Shown piece by piece: positions 4,155-6,014 of a DNA stretch of 6,014 nucleotides (the stretch's first letter is position 1; each line of letters begins with the position of its first letter). Made by a program: the position numbers and the translations under genes. This stretch comes from Victivallales bacterium. Its GTDB lineage: Bacteria > Verrucomicrobiota > Lentisphaeria > Oligosphaerales > Oligosphaeraceae. A model generated the notes under the pieces. That model saw only the letters and a program-made list of their open reading frames with translations, did not search any database and was not told the DNA's origin. The stretch lies in the NCBI GenBank assembly GCA_900769285.1, contig CAAGGB010000172.1:1-6014 (forward strand), read 5' to 3'.

Positions 4155-5653
4155 GGTGTCTCCTCAGTTTCGGGTTCAGAAGCGGCGGTGGCTCCGGAGG
4201 CGGTCTGGAAGAAGGCGAGATTGCCGAGTCCGAGCTCCTCGAGGAGCTTCTTCTCCTCGGCGAGCTGGGCGAGCTGGTCGCGCCAGGTGGGTCCGAGGAG
4301 GTCGCGGTAGGTGGTTCGGCCGCCGCGCAGCCGGGCGTCCAGCGTGCGCTCCGCCTTGTCCGGGTCAATCTCGAACTGACGCGGCCAGGAGACGACGTAG
4401 TCCACGCCGGGGCAGAGGATGCCGCAGACGTAGTCGACGACCTGCCGCTCCAGCAGTTTCTGGTCCTCCTCGAACTGGCTCCACGAGATGGCCAGCTCGA
4501 TCTGCCCGGACGAGTAGGAGTTGTCGGCGCGTCCGCGGGCGAGGCAGGACATGACGCCGAGGCGCTTGCCGTTGGCGTCGGCGAGCTGGTCCATCCAGCC
4601 GGTGATGGCGTTGGAGGGGCGCTGGGCGTTGTTGAGCTCGGTGACCTTGGTGCCGGAGGGCACGTGCGCGATGGCGGAGTGTCCGGCGAAGGCGTCGAAG
4701 GTGCGCTCCGTCTGGGCGGCGGCGGTGAGGTCGGCGATGTCCTCGGCGGTGAAGCCGGTGCCCTCGGCGGCGTCGGCGGGATCGAGGCCGCCGAGAAGCT
4801 CCTTGATGCGGCCGTCAGTGGCGCCGGGGGCGTCCTCGACGACCAGCGACATCTCGGCGGCGTTGCGGGCGGCCTGCACCTCGGACTTGATGAGGGAGCG
4901 GGTGTCGGCGGTCAGCTCTGCGTTGGGCAGGAAGAGCGGCTCGCCGCGGTACTGGGTGACCTTGCGGTGGTATGCGACGCGGCGGCAGCACCCGACGGGC
5001 AGGAAGGTCGCCTCGGAGCGGGCGACGGAGTGGCAGTTGCGGCGGCCCGTGACGAAGTAGCCCTGGACGGCGCCCTCCTCGTCGATGACCACGCCCTCGA
5101 CCTGGCGGCAGCCGTCGAGGCCGTTCTCGGTGGCCCAGGCGTCGAAGCCGGCGATGTCGCAGATCTGGTCGGCGTCGTAGACGCGGAGGCGTCCATGGGT
5201 GAGGAGCGGGTCGAGGTGGATGAGGCAGTCGCCGTGCAGCTTGACGGTGCGGAGGATGAGGGCGAGGAGGTCGGAGAAGTTCTCGCCCTCGGCGTGGCCG
5301 GCGTGGCGGCGCCACTCGGCAAAGGTGCGCTGCGCCTGGTCGCGGCCCTCGCCGATGAATTGGGGGATGCCGCCGGACGGGCCGATGGCCAGGCGGATGG
5401 CCGTGTCGAGGGTGGAGCCGACGTTGTCGTTGTCGTAGAGGTTCGAGGCCTGGATGTAGGCGCGGATGCGCTTCTCGGCGTAGAACATCTGCTCCGTCTC
5501 GGTGAGGTCGGAGCGGATGACGAGCGGCTCGCGGTGGATGTCGTCGCGGAGGGCGTCGTACTCCTGGCGGAGCGATGGCGCGGCGGCGCGGCGGGCGATG
5601 GAGCCGGCGGTCACGGCGTCCACGGTGCGTCTCTTCTTCAGGAATCCAAACAT
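4151..5653 (-). CDS. portal protein (lambda B family)
   Basis: The product has 500 residues, close to the usual length of the lambda portal family. The N-terminus MFGFLKKRR is typical. Family-like features follow in order: a long helical region 50-140, a strand-turn block with LHGDCLIHLDP (139-149), the stem-entry motif RRVAYHRKVTQYRGEPLF (224-241, the common H...Q.RG.P pattern), HVPSGTKVTELNNAQRPSN (330-348), NSYSSGQIELAISW (378-391, equivalent to the YSSxR segment), and a C-terminal G..TYRDLLG..W.DQLAQLAEEKKLLEELGL (444-476). Twelve copies form the ring at one head vertex through which the terminase pumps DNA and onto which the connector builds. The last 20 residues are acidic and partly serve as the ribosome binding site for the protease gene. 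No Shine-Dalgarno sequence precedes the ATG at 5653-5651. The MFGFLKK start is kept because it fits the family and the next Met is at residue 56. Confidence 0.93.
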   Translation of the reverse strand: MFGFLKKRRTVDAVTAGSIARRAAAPSLRQEYDALRDDIHREPLVIRSDLTETEQMFYAEKRIRAYIQASNLYDNDNVGSTLDTAIRLAIGPSGGIPQFIGEGRDQAQRTFAEWRRHAGHAEGENFSDLLALILRTVKLHGDCLIHLDPLLTHGRLRVYDADQICDIAGFDAWATENGLDGCRQVEGVVIDEEGAVQGYFVTGRRNCHSVARSEATFLPVGCCRRVAYHRKVTQYRGEPLFLPNAELTADTRSLIKSEVQAARNAAEMSLVVEDAPGATDGRIKELLGGLDPADAAEGTGFTAEDIADLTAAAQTERTFDAFAGHSAIAHVPSGTKVTELNNAQRPSNAITGWMDQLADANGKRLGVMSCLARGRADNSYSSGQIELAISWSQFEEDQKLLERQVVDYVCGILCPGVDYVVSWPRQFEIDPDKAERTLDARLRGGRTTYRDLLGPTWRDQLAQLAEEKKLLEELGLGNLAFFQTASGATAASEPETEETP

Positions 5654-5655
5654 TG

Positions 5656-5681
5656 CTGACAGGTTATTGACAGGTTGTCAG
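5656..5681. repeat. tandem and inverted repeat just upstream of the portal start
   Basis: TGACAGGTT occurs at 5657-5665 and again at 5668-5676, an 11-base period. The whole 26-base block is also bounded by CTGACA (5656-5661) and its complement TGTCAG (5676-5681), which can pair around a 14-base loop. It fills the gap between the gpW-like stop (5680-5678) and the portal ATG, where a Shine-Dalgarno sequence would be expected but none is seen. Either a protein site or a weak RNA hairpin limiting portal synthesis is possible. Confidence 0.6.
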
Positions 5682-5929
5682 TTGCAGTTGCGGCGGTAGG
5701 CGGGGAAGGTGCGGCGGATGCCGCCGAACTCCGGCGGGTCGAGGAGGGCGCCGATGCGCTCGTCGATGAGGTCAATCTGGCGCTGGATTTCCTCTATCTT
5801 GGGGTTCGTGACGGAGACGGAGCCCTGGATGGTGTAGGCGGCGGGGCCGGACGCCAGCTCGTCCAGGCGTGCCTGGAGCGTGGCGCGGCGCGACATGAGG
5901 CGGTTGAGTGACTTGGTGCGGAGGTCCAT
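5678..5929 (-). CDS. gpW-like head-tail joining protein
   Basis: The product has 83 residues. After a basic start (MDLRTKSLNRLMSRR) comes a helix ATLQARLDELASG (16-28), a short strand pair AYTIQGSVSVTNP (31-43), and a second helix KIEEIQRQIDLIDERIGAL (44-62), with a basic tail. Helix, Gly, strand pair, helix is the arrangement of lambda gpW (68 residues), which binds the portal after packaging, stabilises the filled head and provides the platform for gpFII. The position between the terminase end and the portal gene is also that of lambda W. The tail GIRRTFPAYRRNCN would match the disordered end of gpW. No ribosome binding site precedes the ATG at 5929-5927. A Met at residue 12 has no better one, so the first Met is retained. 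Translation may rely on the upstream hairpin junction or on coupling. A generic small head-tail adaptor is the alternative. Confidence 0.7.
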   Translation of the reverse strand: MDLRTKSLNRLMSRRATLQARLDELASGPAAYTIQGSVSVTNPKIEEIQRQIDLIDERIGALLDPPEFGGIRRTFPAYRRNCN

Positions 5930-5941
5930 GGCTTTTTGTGC

Positions 5942-5985
5942 AGTTTCTACGTCGGGCTGAATTTTTGGGGGGTCGCGTATAAACT
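5942..5985. repeat. imperfect inverted repeat at the terminase-gpW junction
   Basis: AGTTTCTACG (5942-5951) and CGTATAAACT (5976-5985) are inverted copies with one mismatch in ten, separated by 24 bases that include AATTTTTG and a G run. The arm at 5985 starts within the TAG stop of the upstream gene. As RNA it would be a 10-bp stem with one A-G mismatch ahead of the gpW-like gene. On the plus strand it contains TATAAA (5978-5983) with a CTGAAT 15 bases upstream, a poorly spaced promoter-like pair pointing against the late genes. It shares blocks with the promoter region at 361-395. Confidence 0.65.
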
Positions 5986-6014
5986 ACTTTTGCGCCCTCT
6001 TCTCGCGGATGAGC
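5984..6014 (-). CDS. C-terminal end of upstream gene, probably large terminase subunit
   Basis: Reading on the minus strand from the window edge, one frame gives LIREKRAQK followed by TAG (5986-5984). A short basic helical end is compatible with a GpA-type large terminase subunit, which precedes W and B in lambda order. The identity rests on synteny only, since nine residues cannot be recognised. The frame is the same as that of the gpW-like gene, with only this single TAG between them. Confidence 0.4.
   Translation of the reverse strand, partial: LIREKRAQK

Noticed and set aside
4664..5659. Plus-strand open frame of 331 codons antisense to the portal gene
   Set aside because: Same antisense composition effect (Gly/Val/Ala/Asp-rich), no domain, and opposite to a confidently assigned portal gene.
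5978..5983. Functional antisense promoter into the terminase gene
   Set aside because: TATAAA is present, but the best -35 candidate is only 15 bases away and weak, and it would oppose the late operon. Kept only as part of the repeat element.
1..6014. CRISPR array, tRNA, rRNA, integrase or attachment site
   Set aside because: No regularly spaced direct repeats, no cloverleaf or ribosomal sequence and no recombinase motifs were seen. The window is structural genes almost throughout.

Overview
The window is the head and connector part, running into the tail, of a lambda-type tailed phage or prophage. All supported genes are on the minus strand, so the transcript runs from high to low coordinates. 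The gene order matches the lambda late region: end of the large terminase (inferred from its last codons only), a gpW-like head-tail joining protein, portal (lambda B), a ClpP-like maturation protease with a nested scaffold (lambda C/Nu3), major capsid protein (lambda E), a gpFII-like head-tail attachment protein, a gpZ/HK97 gp10-like protein, a gpU-like tail terminator and a short tail-tube protein (lambda V). The DNA is very GC-rich, which accounts for the many long arginine-, glycine- or serine-rich shadow frames on both strands. The host cannot be named. A lipobox in the last gene, strong Shine-Dalgarno sites and the lambda-like order suggest a high-GC Gram-negative bacterium, but this is inference.

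Layout by region. 5984-6014: tail of the upstream gene. 5930-5983: a short AT-richer junction with an imperfect inverted repeat. 5678-5929: gpW-like gene. 5654-5677: a junction with a small repeat. 389-5653: a nearly gapless operon in which most genes overlap by 1 or 4 bases (ATGA or TGATG junctions). The maturation protease, its internal scaffold start, the capsid and the tail tube have the cleanest, closest Shine-Dalgarno sites. The gpW-like and portal genes have none that can be seen. This fits the copy numbers expected in a virion: roughly a dozen connector subunits against hundreds of capsid, scaffold and tube subunits.

The part that does not look like ordinary late operon is the left end (1-392). 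A sigma70-like promoter overlaps the stop codon of the tail-tube gene. It is followed by a 114-base segment closed by a perfect 13-bp inverted repeat and containing three more possible hairpins and an AT-rich core. After this come a strong ribosome binding site and a small lipoprotein-like gene that runs off the window. Its position and separate promoter resemble a 'moron', an autonomously expressed accessory gene set into a late operon. The promoter region shares three sequence blocks with the inverted repeat at 5942-5985, in opposite orientation, so related elements bracket the whole block of structural genes.
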